The notes under the pieces were generated by a model. It worked only from the letters and a program-made list of their open reading frames with translations, had not been told where the DNA came from and did no database searches. Positions 11,763 to 23,539 of a DNA stretch of 64,000 bases are shown here, in pieces. Every line of letters begins with the position of its first letter. The stretch's first letter is position 1. The stretch is from Ancylostoma caninum. Taxonomy: Eukaryota; Nematoda; Chromadorea; Rhabditida; Ancylostomatidae. Where the stretch lies: the NCBI GenBank assembly GCA_037903475.1, contig JBAJFG010000190.1:496001-560000 (forward strand). The letters are read 5' to 3'. A program made the translations under genes and the position numbers.

Positions 11763-13643
11763 CTGAAAAAAAAATCAGTTGGTGCCTGAGTCAGTCAGTC
11801 AGTCAGTAAATAATCCCTTCCTACTACCGAGTTTTTTTTTTACATGATACACTCTAACTCACTTGGCCTTCCAAACAACGCTAAGAGCGAACAAGAACGA
11901 ATACAGTGTAGTTGGTACGGCCGTGATGAAGCTTTGACCGACTTCACGACTTCGAGGAATAGTGCAGATATCGAATGTGCCACTGTTACGAAGATTTTCA
12001 AACTCCCTCACCTAAAGACGAGAAGGTAAGAACACTCACAAAGAAAAAAAATTACATCTTGATAAGGATCTATCCCATTACAGGGCAGCTTCTACTACAT
12101 ATAATATCAAGGATAGGCCCACAAGAACATACCTCCAATGCAGACCAGACCCAGCGCATTTCCGGCATCACGGCTACCCTAATTTCACCAAGGAGTGACT
12201 TCGCGCTTATGCTTCGTATACCATCTACATACTCCCATATCAACTCATAGGACGGCTTAAGATCTCAGGCAGTTCAAAATCCCTACAACTACCATGCTAA
12301 ATCATGTGTCACCTGTTCCAAGCAGCTCTGCGCTCGCCACTGCGTTCTGAACCGACTTCAATTGCGTTGGCCGTCCCGTATCCTCATTCTCCCATGAAAA
12401 TGGCATGTTGATCGTTTTTTTTATGGGAAATCCTCGCTGAAACGGGAGCTGGGGAGCACCCTATAGAAGGTCATAGGCTTCACCTTGTAAGCCTAAGCCA
12501 CAGGCTAGCCTAAGCCTAAGCCTGAGCTAAGCCTAAGCCTAATCCTATGCTTAGGCATATGTTTAAGCCCAAGCCTTAGCCTAAGGCTTAGGCTTCACAG
12601 GAGTGGCTCCCCCCAAGTTCATTTTCACCAAATCTCCGCAAACGGATCCGTGCGACTAATGTTCGGCGCATTTAACGCACGCACCTGTCGCCAGTGATCA
12701 TTCAGTCATTCACTTCGGGAGAATTTTCCATGAATCAGCGTGGGATGCACTGCTTAGATGAGAATATATCGCGGCCAGTGCAAATAGCTGCACGACCGCA
12801 AACTCGTGCGTCTCAGTTGCGTCAGAGTGGCCTACAGTCTGTTCATTTAGATGGTGCACTCCACGTCCCGGTGGGACACGTGGTTAAGCTCGCATTGGAG
12901 CGAGGTGATAGGCTTATTCGCTAGTGGCATCAGTGAAAATGAACGTCGTAGACGTTTCACCTCGCTCCATTGAGAACGTAGCCGCAGTGCTGACCGGTAC
13001 GTAGGATGCACCGTCCGAATGAACACACTATATCCTTCACAGTATAGACTGCATGCATGTCAGACGAACGCATCCCACAAAAATTGCTCCACTGTGGTTC
13101 TGACACGTCTTGACATGACAGGTCATATCTGATTAGAGACAAACAGAAATTGGTAACCACCAGAAATTGTTGGATTTCAGGTTTCACAGTCAAGACGTGT
13201 CAGAACTAGCGGGCCAACGTAATGAAACTGCGCGGTGGCGGGGCGGTGTGTTCGAAATAACTAAAAATGACTCAGGATTACTTCTGTTACAGCAATTTCG
13301 CTTGGAGTACCCGTCCAGTCTAAAAATCGAGAAACAGAAAAAAAAACTCAAAGCACTCCGAGAATGAACACACCTTATCTATGCTCATGTGATCCGTGTC
13401 CGCCACAATGTAGCATCGTGGTGTGTATTGCTCTCCAAGATTCTTCAGCAACTCGAGCATCTCCATGGTGTGACCGCCGGAACCCATCACACAGCACAGC
13501 GACACAGGTCCCGTTCGAGGATTTACTTTGTACTTCTGCTGGCTGTGATTTGAATGTCGAACGAGATAGCACAGATAGCCGGTCGTCAGAAACACGCCCC
13601 ATAGGATCAGACTAACGATGCTGAAGAAGAAGACGTAAATCAT
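11620..13643 (-). CDS. alg14: ALG14 homologue, membrane subunit of UDP-GlcNAc transferase
   Basis: ALG14 anchors the catalytic subunit ALG13 at the cytosolic face of the ER, where together they add the second GlcNAc to dolichol-PP-GlcNAc in N-glycan assembly. Three exons on the minus strand splice in consistent phase: 13643-13374, 12011-11863 and 11762-11620. They show an N-terminal membrane segment (MIYVFFFSIVSLILWGVF), the sugar-nucleotide loop MGSGGHTMEML, the motif IVADTDHMS, IPRSREVGQSF, the signature NGPGSCIPV, and YEESICRVETLSLSG. Starting at 13643 puts the membrane segment at the N-terminus. The three exons then give about 187 codons, and the missing last exon (about 30) would reach the usual length near 216. 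The open frame extends upstream to an ATG at 13793, adding 50 residues of doubtful value. The final exon was not found. Confidence 0.92.
11863..12011 (-). CDS. alg14: ALG14 exon 2
   Basis: A 149-base exon between CGTCTTTAG and donor GTGAGT. It reads VREFENLRNSGTFDICTIPR followed by SREVGQSFITAVPTT and a hydrophobic stretch ending VVWKA. The IPRSREV motif is characteristic of ALG14. It enters in phase 0 and leaves in phase 2. Confidence 0.92.
12486..12597. repeat. Interstitial telomere-like block, TTAGGC in both orientations
   Basis: Several GCCTAA units (complement of TTAGGC), some degenerate, occupy 12489-12545. Then TTAGGC-like units in the opposite sense occupy 12550-12595 (CTTAGCCTAAGGCTTAGGC). 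TTAGGC is the telomere repeat of nematodes. The block lies in ALG14 intron 1. Confidence 0.8.
13097..13206. repeat. Perfect 18-base inverted repeat
   Basis: GTTCTGACACGTCTTGAC at 13097-13114 is repeated as its exact complement at 13189-13206, enclosing 74 bases. It lies in ALG14 intron 1. Likely ends of a small MITE, possibly a hairpin in the pre-mRNA. Confidence 0.75.
13374..13643 (-). CDS. alg14: ALG14 exon 1
   Basis: Runs from the preferred ATG (13643) to an AAG before donor GTGTGT. It carries the transmembrane anchor and the VMGSGGHTMEMLELL loop that contributes to UDP-GlcNAc binding, ending at TDHMSIDK in phase 0. The upstream in-frame ATG at 13793 lies directly after a stop codon. Confidence 0.9.
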
Positions 13644-14539
13644 TCGGAAGGTAGCCGCCGGGAATCCGATGACGTGAATGGAATTTGACGCCGGCTCGTT
13701 TTTCGTCAAGTCCGTAAAAGCTCGTAATCGCTGCGTACTTTCACGAATCGAGCAGTTTTTTGTTGTGGTGGGGAAAATGCTTATTGTTTCCATTTACAGT
13801 TGTCACGTGTTGCTCTCATCTATCTATTTTAGGCTTCAGTGTACGTCCAGTTCATTGCTGTTCCTTCGCAGGACTACAAAATGGCCACGGATGGTTCGTT
13901 TTTGAAGCATTTCGTTATTCTTTTCATTTTGTTTCAATTCTTGATTTCCTTCCTGGCTTAGTTGGCTTACTCCAGCCAGATTCCAGGAATGGTACTTCTC
14001 AGCTGAACTATGTACATGGTTATGCATAGGTAAAACCTCTGCTATCGATCAGGGCCTGTTTTCTGGGTACAGAGTAGCTCATCCCTCGTCCCTAGGTTAT
14101 CGCAGTTTTCTGATTAGATAGTGACTATAGTGGTTTTGTCAGAGAAATGAAGTTAAGGGAATCACAGGTTTGGGGGGGGGAGGGTCGGTGGTGGGCTTTC
14201 AAGGTTTGAGGCCATGAGAATCAAGATCGTTACTCTGAAGTCTAGGAGCACTATATTTGGTTGCGCGCTTCGTTTGACTTTCTAGTTTGCCAAGCACCTT
14301 ATCGAACGATGTTCAGCTATCCAATTGTCGCGCAGAATCTTCTCAAACAAAAGAGGCATCAGTGGCGCAAAAATTTCATCGGGACTCCTGCCAAACTGTT
14401 CGCTCCATGATATGCCATGGTGTGCTTCGCGTGCCACAGCGCTTCCAAACCGTGCGCACAATTCGGCACTATTCCACTTGTTCTGCCCCAAAATCTCAAA
14501 ATCAAAAATTTCTCTGAAGCTTCATACAGCAGGGTTATT

Positions 14540-14780
14540 TGACGTGCTTATCACGAATATCACACTTGTCTCGTGCCATAACCCCATCTGGGTGCGGTTA
14601 CGGTAAGGTTAAGGCAAGTAGGTATCTCATAGAATCATGGATTTTTGTGTACTGGGGTAATTGAGATGCTAATTACGAATATCACATTGATTTCGCAAGT
14701 TGAAGACAACTTGAGGTCTTCCTATGGATTGTACTTACCCTAACCCTACCGTAACGCTACCCAAATAGGGTTGCTGCACT
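14540..14780. repeat. Diverged direct and inverted repeats
   Basis: ACGAATATCACA recurs at 14552 and 14677. A GGTTACGGTAAGGTTAAGGC block near 14594 is loosely complementary to CCTAACCCTACCGTAACG near 14740. No coding function is evident. Confidence 0.4.
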
Positions 14781-15033
14781 AAACGAGTATGATAGTCGTG
14801 ATCAGCATAACAAGTAAGCTCTAGAGGCCGCGGTTGTCATCCCTATTCAGTGCTTTCGCAAATACCGCCTTGCATCCATGAAGCAGTACAAGTTTGGTCA
14901 AGTTTCACCCTGTCTTGACATGCACACTGTTAGTCTTAACGGGTCGTAACGAGTTTGCTTCTGTCCTACCCAGGATATATAAGCGTAACATGTGTCAACC
15001 CGTGTCAAAACTTAATCGAGACTGGACGTAGTG

Positions 15034-15422
15034 GGCTTTAGCCATTTGGACAACAAAAAGTGTCCAACGACGTGTACAAACATGTACAATCACGATGGAG
15101 CAAGATTCTCCTGCAGTTTGTAAGCTATGGCCAACTTTTCCTTACCCTAATTTCCCGAGTACGTGGAAAACGCAGCACCATTAACGCCCACCGTGACTGC
15201 ACTTCATTCTTGTGCAGTAACTACAACTATGTTGTATTATCTGAATACCTCAGGGCTAACAACAGAAATATGAATAAGTTAGGCATTCTTTGCGAAGTAC
15301 AGTGAAATCAAGCCTTACTCTGGTTCAACATGTCTGAACACGTCGTTGGACACGATTACACCGTCTAAACACGACAAACAAGTACCGTTGGACATTTTTT
15401 TGTTGTCCAAACGGCTAAAGCC
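15034..15422. mobile_element. Mutator-like MITE with perfect 9-base target duplication
   Basis: The element begins GGCTTTAGCC and ends GGCTAAAGCC. It is flanked by identical GACGTAGTG at 15025-15033 and 15423-15431. The inverted ends extend inward as TTTGGACAACAAAAA. A 9-base duplication is typical of Mutator-like transposons. The 389-base body encodes no transposase. Confidence 0.8.
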
Positions 15423-15587
15423 GACGTAGTGAAGCTCTAGTATTCGTGTGTGTCTGCATAACCCCAGATGATTTACTGTTCTGTCAAGCGTTTTCTGCTC
15501 TTTCTGCCAATCTGTTTAAGAAGTGATGTTATTTTCTTTCATATTATGTGAATCAGGTGTAAACATCTTTTGATCGACCTGTTTCAG

Positions 15588-15652
15588 ACATGTATGAGTT
15601 GGACTACGATGAAGAACCCATTGCCGATCAGCCCGTACGGATTTCATCAGCT
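15588..15652 (+). CDS. Candidate alternative first exon of the NCBP3-like gene
   Basis: A strong acceptor (ACCTGTTTCAG) lies two bases before an ATG, the arrangement of a nematode trans-splice site. The exon reads MYELDYDEEPIADQPVRISS then A and ends at a strong GTGAGT in phase 0. That phase matches the exon at 30631, about 15 kb away. The acidic composition suits NCBP3 N-termini. It may instead belong to an unrelated gene. Confidence 0.4.
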
Positions 15653-16056
15653 GTGAGTTTTATTCCAAAAGATTCCAATTCTTACATTTCTTGACAACCT
15701 CAACTTGTGGCGATGATATGAATTTAATGAAGCATTCCTGAGATGAACATTTTCTGTGCCTCTGTACTTCTGCTTGTTTTAAATTCAGTAATCACGGAGA
15801 TACGCTTGGAGTAAGCCATTTACTTTTGATTGGTTGCTGGAGAATCGTAACAGTAACCATAATGCAAAGAAATGACGCCTACCTGCGACGATATGTATTG
15901 TCGTAGACACTGATGTCGACCTGGGTTTTCTTGGTGCTTATGCCGCACCAGCATGCGCGTGCCCACTCAAATGCAAAAGCGCGTGTGACTTCCGCGTTGT
16001 GGGATCCGCAAGTGTCAAGAGAGCGTGATAAGGTGCACGGAAAAGCGCGAAATATA

Positions 16057-16237
16057 TGACGCTGCCAACTAATTTGTCCTAGTAAGAATGCAAAATAGAG
16101 AATGGATGGCCATAATCCGGACCGTTCGGGGTGGGGAATAATGAAGATGAAATAATGGCATAACTCGAACGGTTCAGATTGTGCCACTCATTCCCTACTT
16201 TGCATTTTTATTGAGACAAATTAGTTAGCAGCGTCAT
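16057..16237. mobile_element. Foldback MITE, 180 bases
   Basis: Arms of about 75 bases are inverted copies: left ATGACGCTGCCAACTAATTT, right AAATTAGTTAGCAGCGTCAT. Both continue to a CCGTTCG core around 16125 and 16167. No coding capacity. Confidence 0.75.
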
Positions 16238-17245
16238 GTATGGAGAAATTTCCGACGCGAAGACTTCCATGTTTGCTATGTTGAAGCATTCAGGATGATT
16301 TTTCTGCTTCCACTCTGTTGGTCACAGTTGCCTTCCTTCGAAATGTCTTTAAATGTGTTCTGACTGAGCACGTATAATTCGCCAAGCCCAATATCTTCTC
16401 CCAAAATGTTTCATTGTTGGTGACCCATAACCATTGTTCTCTGTTTCAGTGATCTCATTTGTTTTTTTTTCCTTTTTTTTCTGAAGAATTATGACATATC
16501 GCATAAGGAGACAGGCTCATTTTTGTATGGTTTTTTTCCTATTCATTACAAGAGTGAGGCTCCCTTTATATTCCATGTGCAATATAGCATCCTACATCAT
16601 CAGGCAACATCGTATTTGATATGTATGGATTATTGGTTGCTCCTAGCGGTGCCGGGAACGCTCTCATAGGTATCGGCGTCTATGTCTGGCGCAAGCGACG
16701 CGGGATGCTATACTACACACTGAGTATAGGACTGCAAATGTGCGGTATTTCCTAGAGCTCCTTCTTCGACAGCATTCTTCATTCTATAGTATCTTATTTA
16801 TTACTCCCTTCTATAGTATCTTATTTCACATCCCATTTTTCTACTTTTTCACATGAAAAGTGTAAGTCAAAAGAGTCTCGTGTAGATGTCTGTTTCCATG
16901 GGTCTTTCTCATCCCGTTTTGTTTACTATTTAACTAATTTCTTTTGGCTGTTAGTTGACAGTGTCCTGACCTTACCGCGGTGACACTGTGACTTCTCTGA
17001 TTTTCATTTTTTTTTATTCAAATTTAAGAAAGGGACACCGGAAGCCATTTCATTTGATGAATCTGGAATGGGCTCAGAACTGTTGGCAAAGTGACTATCT
17101 TGGAGACTGCTGATTATCAAAATCTCCGAAGAAAAAACTACAGTAGTAGATTTTCCTCCCAAACTCCGACTTATCTTATCGACACAGTTGGAATGAACGC
17201 ATTTTAGCAAATCTGTGTGCGTTTGAGCCGCCATCACACCGCCGT

Positions 17246-17640
17246 GGTACATAATATTAAGGTGTAAAACTATTGATGAGCGCTGTTTTCTACCGCCGTT
17301 TTGATGAATATAGAATAATTGACAATTCCCGAAAGAACAATTCATGGCGCATCTGAGCACATACGAATTGCTGGATAAATTCCAACTTCCAATCTTAAAA
17401 GAAATTTAGAGGGTGAATAACCAAAAGCCGAGGTCATAATTCGGACGAGTCGCTACTTTGTCTCACGGCGCAGCAACTTCATTCAAGGAGATCCTCATTC
17501 TCTGAGCAGAAATTGGCTGAGGGCCGCTACACTTACCACGGAGACATCTCCCGACTGAGGTGTTGTATCACCACTTTTGAAATAATTTTCGTTTGATCCA
17601 CAAATGCGCATTTATAGTTTTACACCCTAATATAATATCT
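17246..17640. mobile_element. Nonautonomous mariner-like element
   Basis: Inverted ends: left AAGGTGTAAAACTATTGATG, right CATTTATAGTTTTACACCCT, with TA nearby at each end. The right part (17540-17636) aligns by eye with the 3-prime end of the mariner remnant at 23.8-23.9 kb. No intact transposase. Confidence 0.6.
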
Positions 17641-17687
17641 ACTTTGGTGACTCTACATCATTCGCGGCTCTTTTGCAAGAGGGTTGC

Positions 17688-18111
17688 TTAAAGGCAGGGG
17701 TCCATCTCATTCTGTTGTTGGAGTTAAGGACATATCCTGGGCCTTCTGGTCATGTTGATCCATGTAATGTACATCAGCAGGCTCAAAAATGACAGAAGGC
17801 CCATTTTTGAAGCGGTCGAAATGGCTACATTTTTGGAGCCCGGAGGCGGATCGCTCCAAAAATCCGATTGCTGTGCTGGCTGCCTGCCGCGGCTGCCACG
17901 GTGGCCAACTAGTCTTGACGTGTTCAATCGTTCAGATCAACGGCTTCACACGTCAACTCGGGTTAGCAATCTGTTACAGAACCCGTCCAAGAAGACGGGT
18001 TTAATGACCATTTTGAGACAATTTACCTATACCGCTGGATTCAGCAGGTGAAGGAGATGTAGAATCTGCCATTATCTCAACCACGAATGTGAGGTGGACC
18101 CCTGCCTTTAA
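17688..18111. mobile_element. TTAA-flanked MITE, copy A
   Basis: The ends are TTAAAGGCAGGGGTCCA and TGGACCCCTGCCTTTAA, so TTAA is present at both edges (17688-17691 and 18108-18111). The interior shares AGATCAACGGCTTCACACGT and other blocks with copies at 40.90 and 52.30 kb. TTAA targeting suggests a piggyBac-like mobilising enzyme, which is inference. The right-hand TTAA is also the left edge of the next element. Confidence 0.75.
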
Positions 18112-18725
18112 CACATTGACGACAATCAACTTGGAGAGATGTGCCACGTGGGACCAAGGCGAAATTCTCGTTCATTTCTTTCACTGCAGCAATAATAGGT
18201 TTTATGTTGATAATTAAATAATAAAACACCTCTGGTGATATTATTACGTATAATAATGCATTATCATAATTTATTAATACATATTTTGATTATTACTATC
18301 AACAATTTATCAATAAATGACAATAAATACAATCAATCAATACCTAAAAATATCAATAACATTGATATTTTAATAAGATAATTTTTTTAATAAATTTCCA
18401 TGATGGTAAGATTTATTGAAAGTGTGGTATTATAATACAATTTGACCTAGATTTTACAAACATGTTTAAAATTAATTTATTGCTCGTATTTTTATGTATT
18501 TTCTGTTGATTTTTTACTTTACGTGACACAGTATGCCTACCGTAACCCGCGAATTTGCCTGTATAATACAAATTGGTGTTCATACTTGGACTGGGCAGGT
18601 GAAATAACCTCTCTATACTAATTATCGGAAGATTCCGATCTTGGGACCTTCCGGGGTATCCCTTGGTCCGTGGTGGCCCCCAATATTTGACCCACCCGTG
18701 AGTCCCATTGTCGTCAACGTGTTAA
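18108..18725. mobile_element. Second TTAA-flanked element, abutting the first
   Basis: Left end TTAACACATTGACGACAAT and right end ATTGTCGTCAACGTGTTAA are inverted copies. Further in, CCACGTGGGACCAAGG pairs imperfectly with CCTTGGTCCGTGGTGG. The middle (18190-18490) is extremely AT-rich. It shares the TTAA at 18108-18111 with the MITE to its left, so one element inserted at the edge of the other. Confidence 0.7.
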
Positions 18726-19585
18726 TACAATGAAGTTATCAATCATAAGGCCATTTCACACTGCTTGCATCCGTCTATCGCTCAGATGTCCACGGGATTT
18801 TCACGGCAGTAGCAACTCTTACTGCATGGATGCAATGACTGTGGGAAAAGTAGCTGTGCCCGGAAAGCGCGGCATATTGAGGCACCAGTGTCTTCTGCAC
18901 AAGAGGAAGAGTGGGGAGACAGCCTCCGCAAAAGTGAGAGTTGTCCTGAAGGTTGTTTACCACACAGATGACCGAAGGTGGGGGTAATGGAGGAGGGAGG
19001 AATAGATTTTAACTGCTATATATTCAATTAGTTACTTTTATCTATTTATTTGTCCGTTTATTTGTTTATAAATGTCAATGCTTGTTTATAAATACATTTT
19101 TTTATCCGCACATTTTGTTTCCACTCGTCTTCCGTGTCCACGTGAGCTGTGGAATGGAATGATGCTTTCTCAGTTGCGTCCAACGGGACTTAAAGGGCAC
19201 AATGATTCGTGCGACTCGTGAAGGGAATGGAGGAGCGAATTTGGAAAGGGAAGGGCGGGGCGAATCCATAAGGGTCAATTGAGAAGTATTGACGAAAATG
19301 TGACCCACCGTTATATTAGCTTTAAAATGATGTATAACATGTCTTAACAAGTTTGTTCCTGAGAAAAAACGCTTTTCTGCCAATGCACTGAAAATGGAAA
19401 AGTAGGGTTTGGTTGGGAGCCCGTCACGGACGAAAGGATGGGGATTGAAGAAAAGTACGATCCTACCGTTACAGGGTAAGGGGCATTATGGTAGTGCATA
19501 GCAAGATTCCCGAGAAGGCCGGCATCCTCCTGCCATTTTTGCCAAAGTCGGCCAACTTCCGCTACATTGATCTTTGTCACCTTAC

Positions 19586-19669
19586 CATCGGCTCCAGGAA
19601 CAAGCTATAGCCAATCTGAGACATAGATATGATTTTTCTCTTTGAGTGATTCAGGTTGTATGTGATACC
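19586..19669 (-). CDS. Orphan minus-strand exon, unrecognised
   Basis: An 84-base exon between ATTTTTTCCAG and donor GTAAGG, phase 0. It reads GITYNLNHSKRKIISMSQIG then YSLFLEPM. Without splicing the frame stops two codons later, so a splice is implied. No neighbouring exon or family could be identified. Confidence 0.35.
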
Positions 19670-20659
19670 CTGGAAAAAATTCTTTCCTCGAGGCTGGAGA
19701 TACTCGAGAAGTTAGGAAAATTTTCAAGGTATGGAAAATTTGCGCGCCTACCGCACGGCGAAGCAGCCTGGTAGGAAAGTACGGCCCTTATACAATAGCT
19801 CATAACCTGAAATCTTGAGTGGTGTACGGCAGGCTGTGCGTTAGACGTTAGAAAAATCTCAGATTTCGTTAATCCGTTAATTCGTTACGTTAGGCCAAAA
19901 ATGGCCGTTACGCGTTATTCGTTAGTCCGTTAATCCGTTAGTTTGTTAGAAGACGGATTTGTGAATATGAAACTGGGAATGAAAATCAGCAAATTATTAA
20001 TGTTATTAGCTAACATCAGAGATTCCTAATAAGTCCAAAACATTCAACTTAGACAAGGAGGTTTTGAAAGCTGAGGCATTCTTACAATTGAAAATATCTC
20101 TCTCTCTTCTCATTTTCTGTCTATGATTTGGGTGATGAAAGCACATGAAATGTAGAAGATTTGTCATTTTAACCTTATTTTTATAATACATTATCCTAAT
20201 GAAAACTTTCACATGCGGTAAGGGTAGCCGAAACCTTTGTGAGAGCAAATTCGGATGTTTTTATGAAAGCGCCTGCTATTTTGTTTCCAACATGGAGTAG
20301 GGTTGGCAGCAGCTTTGCACAAGAAAATCTCAAAATTAGCCTTGCTCGGAGACGATTGTGCTCAGATACGATTAGCAGAAGACTCGCGCTATGGAATTGA
20401 TGTTTTTTGTGCAGTTTAAATTAGTCGAAGGGTTTTGCTACTAGATTCATTTACTTCCTTGTGCAAGCCTCTCCTACGCTACCGTTCGATTTGAATGGTA
20501 AAAAACTCGTGATGATGGGCAGTTGTTTGTCTAGACATTATTTTTGTGGCATCGGAATGAGAGCGTTTTCACGAGCTGCGACAACCGAAACTTGCAGGTA
20601 GGTAAGAGCTGGGCAGCTTTTATAAATCTGTTATGAAAGAGATGTGTTGGGGTCCAGAG

Positions 20660-20959
20660 TAGTGTCCTATGCTGCAGTGGCAGGCCGGGGAGGGGGAGGA
20701 TAGGGAGGGGAAAAAAGTGGCAGCTCTGTCACTCAAGAGACCTAGTTCGAAGAGCAAAAATGATGAAAAATACTAATTTTACAGTTAAGCAATAATGAAT
20801 ATTTGAAGAACAATAAGAAAAGTGAACGATTAGAAATACAACAAAACGAATTTTTCATTTGTTTCGTGAATTAATTTCGAAAATTCGGCTACGTGTACGT
20901 ATTCCGGGGGGGGGGGGGGAGGCGAGGGGATGAGGAGCCTCTGCGTCCGCCCGCCACTG
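20660..20959. mobile_element. hAT-like MITE, second copy, with 8-base direct repeat
   Basis: The right end CTGCGTCCGCCCGCCACTG matches the MITE at 2.86 kb, and a related CAGTGGC lies near the left end (20675). GTCCAGAG occurs exactly at 20652-20659 and 20960-20967, a likely 8-base target duplication. The interior shares the G-run and the AATTTCGAAAATTCGGC block. Confidence 0.65.
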
Positions 20960-21204
20960 GTCCAGAGTTATGGAAATATCACGATCTGGATTTCGTTACA
21001 CTTGCAATTTTGAACTAAAATGAACTTTTGCATGAATTGTTGAGCCTCCATCCTTTGAAAGGTAAAGGAGGAATGAATGAGAACAGGAGAGGGACTTTGT
21101 CTCTTGCTCATAATTGGCTTGCTTCTCGATACTCACAGTAAACGAGCTCTGCGATCGTCGAAATGGCTTGAATATTTATTTATTTTTTATTTATGTGCAC
21201 GCAG

Positions 21205-21269
21205 GTGCGCTATATATTCATGGATCACAAGTACAAAAAGGTGGTGCAGGAGCTTTCCGGGTCTTGCAA
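21205..21269 (+). CDS. Orphan plus-strand exon candidate
   Basis: A 65-base open segment between CACGCAG and donor GTAAAT, reading VRYIFMDHKYKKVVQELSGS then C. No family recognised and no phase-compatible partner found. It could be chance. Confidence 0.25.
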
Positions 21270-22677
21270 GTAAATCAAAAACTAATTCAAGAATTGTCCC
21301 TGGTGTGGTAGATGTAAGTGGTAGCTTTTCTCTGAAGTAAACTTCTACGTAGTAGAATCAGTGAGACATCAGTACAGTTCGCCCAGAACTGTTCCCACGA
21401 TCGGAGCGGATATGGAGACAACATCAGTATATCCCTTAAATCTGAGCAGATCTCTTTTGTGATAGTACTGCTCAAGTGGGACAAAAATCGTAGTTTCCAT
21501 CTCTATCGGTTCCTCGCAGTATTAGTTTCCCCCTTGTCTCAAGAAAGTAAAAATCAAATCTATAAAAACTGGAGAAAAAAAGGTAATCAGAAAGGCTAAA
21601 ACGGGCACCAGGGCATCAGTTTCAAGAGGTCATGAACTGGGGAGCCCCTCGTATTCGCAGAATGCTTGCAGAATAAAAACGGCAATCTGAGACTGATGTA
21701 AATGTTGGGTAGTTGTGGATGTGTGGGCAACAGTTTGACTCTGAGGCTGCAGAATGACCCTTATATTTGTATAAATTGATATTTGCTTGATTCCTTGAAA
21801 AAAAAAGCGAAATCTGGTAGTTCCGCGAGAAGTCACTGATTAAAGTATGCACATATGAGCTCAAGTAAGATTTTAAATTGTAACTTTACGTACATTATTA
21901 TCTACTCCATTGAGGACTGGATCACCCCCACTCCCCTCTCCCTTGCACCAGCCTCCTGGTGGTGTTAGATATTTTGGAAGTAATATCAGGCCGCACACCA
22001 ATGGGAATGCGATTCTCTTTTCGGCGAAAAGGGATATAGCTGTCGTAATCATAGACATTCGTCATTTTAAGCGATGACGTTCGCATGGAATACTCCCACC
22101 AGATTTGAAAGAACAACCCTCTCAAAACCCTCTCAATTTTAGTTGGGTGCCCCGATATTGTGAAAAAGCACGAGGGGCTCGTCAGTTTCAGAGTCTACAT
22201 TATGTATTTATTACTTGGCAAGTGGTATGAGGAACAAGAATAAGTTGTATAGTTGAACAATTTTGGTAGGTCTGAATATTTAAATATTTTTATGGATAAG
22301 TGTAGGGAAATGACTTTATATCTGATTGGTAAGCCGAACATTACGACAGAAAAATATTGCTTATTTCGACGAACGAGAACTATTTGTGTAATACGTGAAT
22401 TGTTATGCTTTTTTGCACTCATTATATTGGCATATGCTGTATTTGTCGCGATTTCCCAGAAAGTGCGCTGAAAAACACGCAGGTTACGAAGATAAACAGT
22501 GACTTTTCTAAAAATTTGTACGGAATGGGATATTCATTTCCACTGCGGAGGTTGATCAGTAATCTTCATTCTCAAAGGTTCTATGTGCTTTATATTTCAT
22601 TGCATTCAATGCAGTCAAGATGGGCAATAAACAGGCACGGGATGTGTAAGTAAAAAAAGATAAGTAGTCAATTAGTC

Positions 22678-22781
22678 AATATTGTTGTCAAAAAACATGG
22701 GCAGAAACCAATCTTCAAATCAAACTAGATGAATTTGAAAAATAATTGAAAATAGGGCTCTGATTTTTGACAACAATATTG
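22678..22781. mobile_element. Short MITE with perfect 18-base inverted ends
   Basis: CAATATTGTTGTCAAAAA at 22678-22695 is exactly complementary to TTTTTGACAACAATATTG at 22764-22781, making a 104-base element with a non-coding interior. Confidence 0.7.
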
Positions 22782-23539
22782 CACGAAAACAAATTGCAAA
22801 ATGCTTCGTTGATGCGACAGTCGGGTAATGTGACATGAATTCCGCATAAATGGGAATGTCGGCTAGGATGTAATTCGTGAATTTGTTTTTGCTGGTAGAG
22901 ATTTTCCCTACATTCTTTCTTTCACCGGCAACACGTGGCTCCATCGACCGGGGGTGTCATAGCAAGGCTGCTTCGGTTTCCGCATCGTTGACGACGTCCG
23001 AATGAACAGCGTTGGAAACTGCATCATGGTTGATTACTTTCCGTAAGCACAATCTTTCGCAATAAATTATATTCTGCTAGTACTAGATTTAATAACTAAT
23101 AAGTAGCTTTAGAAGTACGCATTTTTGACTAGCTATGATCTCCATCTTCGGGAATATATGTAGAGAAACGGTAACTAAACGTAGTAGTCGATCCTAACAC
23201 TCTTAACAGGTTAGGTGTGCCGCTCTTACCATGCTGACCTAGACCGCTTCACAAGAACCTCGAAGTGCATTGATCGTTCCTTTGCTAGAAGCATGGATGA
23301 GATCGGGAAATCGCCCTTTCGAAGAGGATTCCCGAAGTTGTTGAGGGTAGTTGTACGAGCATTAATAGCACTGTATGGATAGGACTACTACACGATTTTT
23401 TTATTAGATGTGTCTTGGAGACCATCCTTATAGAAAAAAAGTCCGCAAAGAAAAAGAAAAGGCCGTCCAGTTATACGAGTTTAAACAAAGAAAGACAGGA
23501 GCAGAATCGCACCGCATTTCATATTAAATATTTCGGGAA

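Noticed and set aside
13320..13373. Extension of ALG14 exon 1 past IDK into CSFSECFEFFFLF
   Set aside because: That part is intron: the donor GTGTGT lies at 13373 and exon 2 continues the family sequence.
18775..18963. Minus-strand frame with HFCGGCL, reminiscent of trypsin-type proteases
   Set aside because: No histidine-, aspartate- or serine-site motif follows and no splice context supports it; likely chance.
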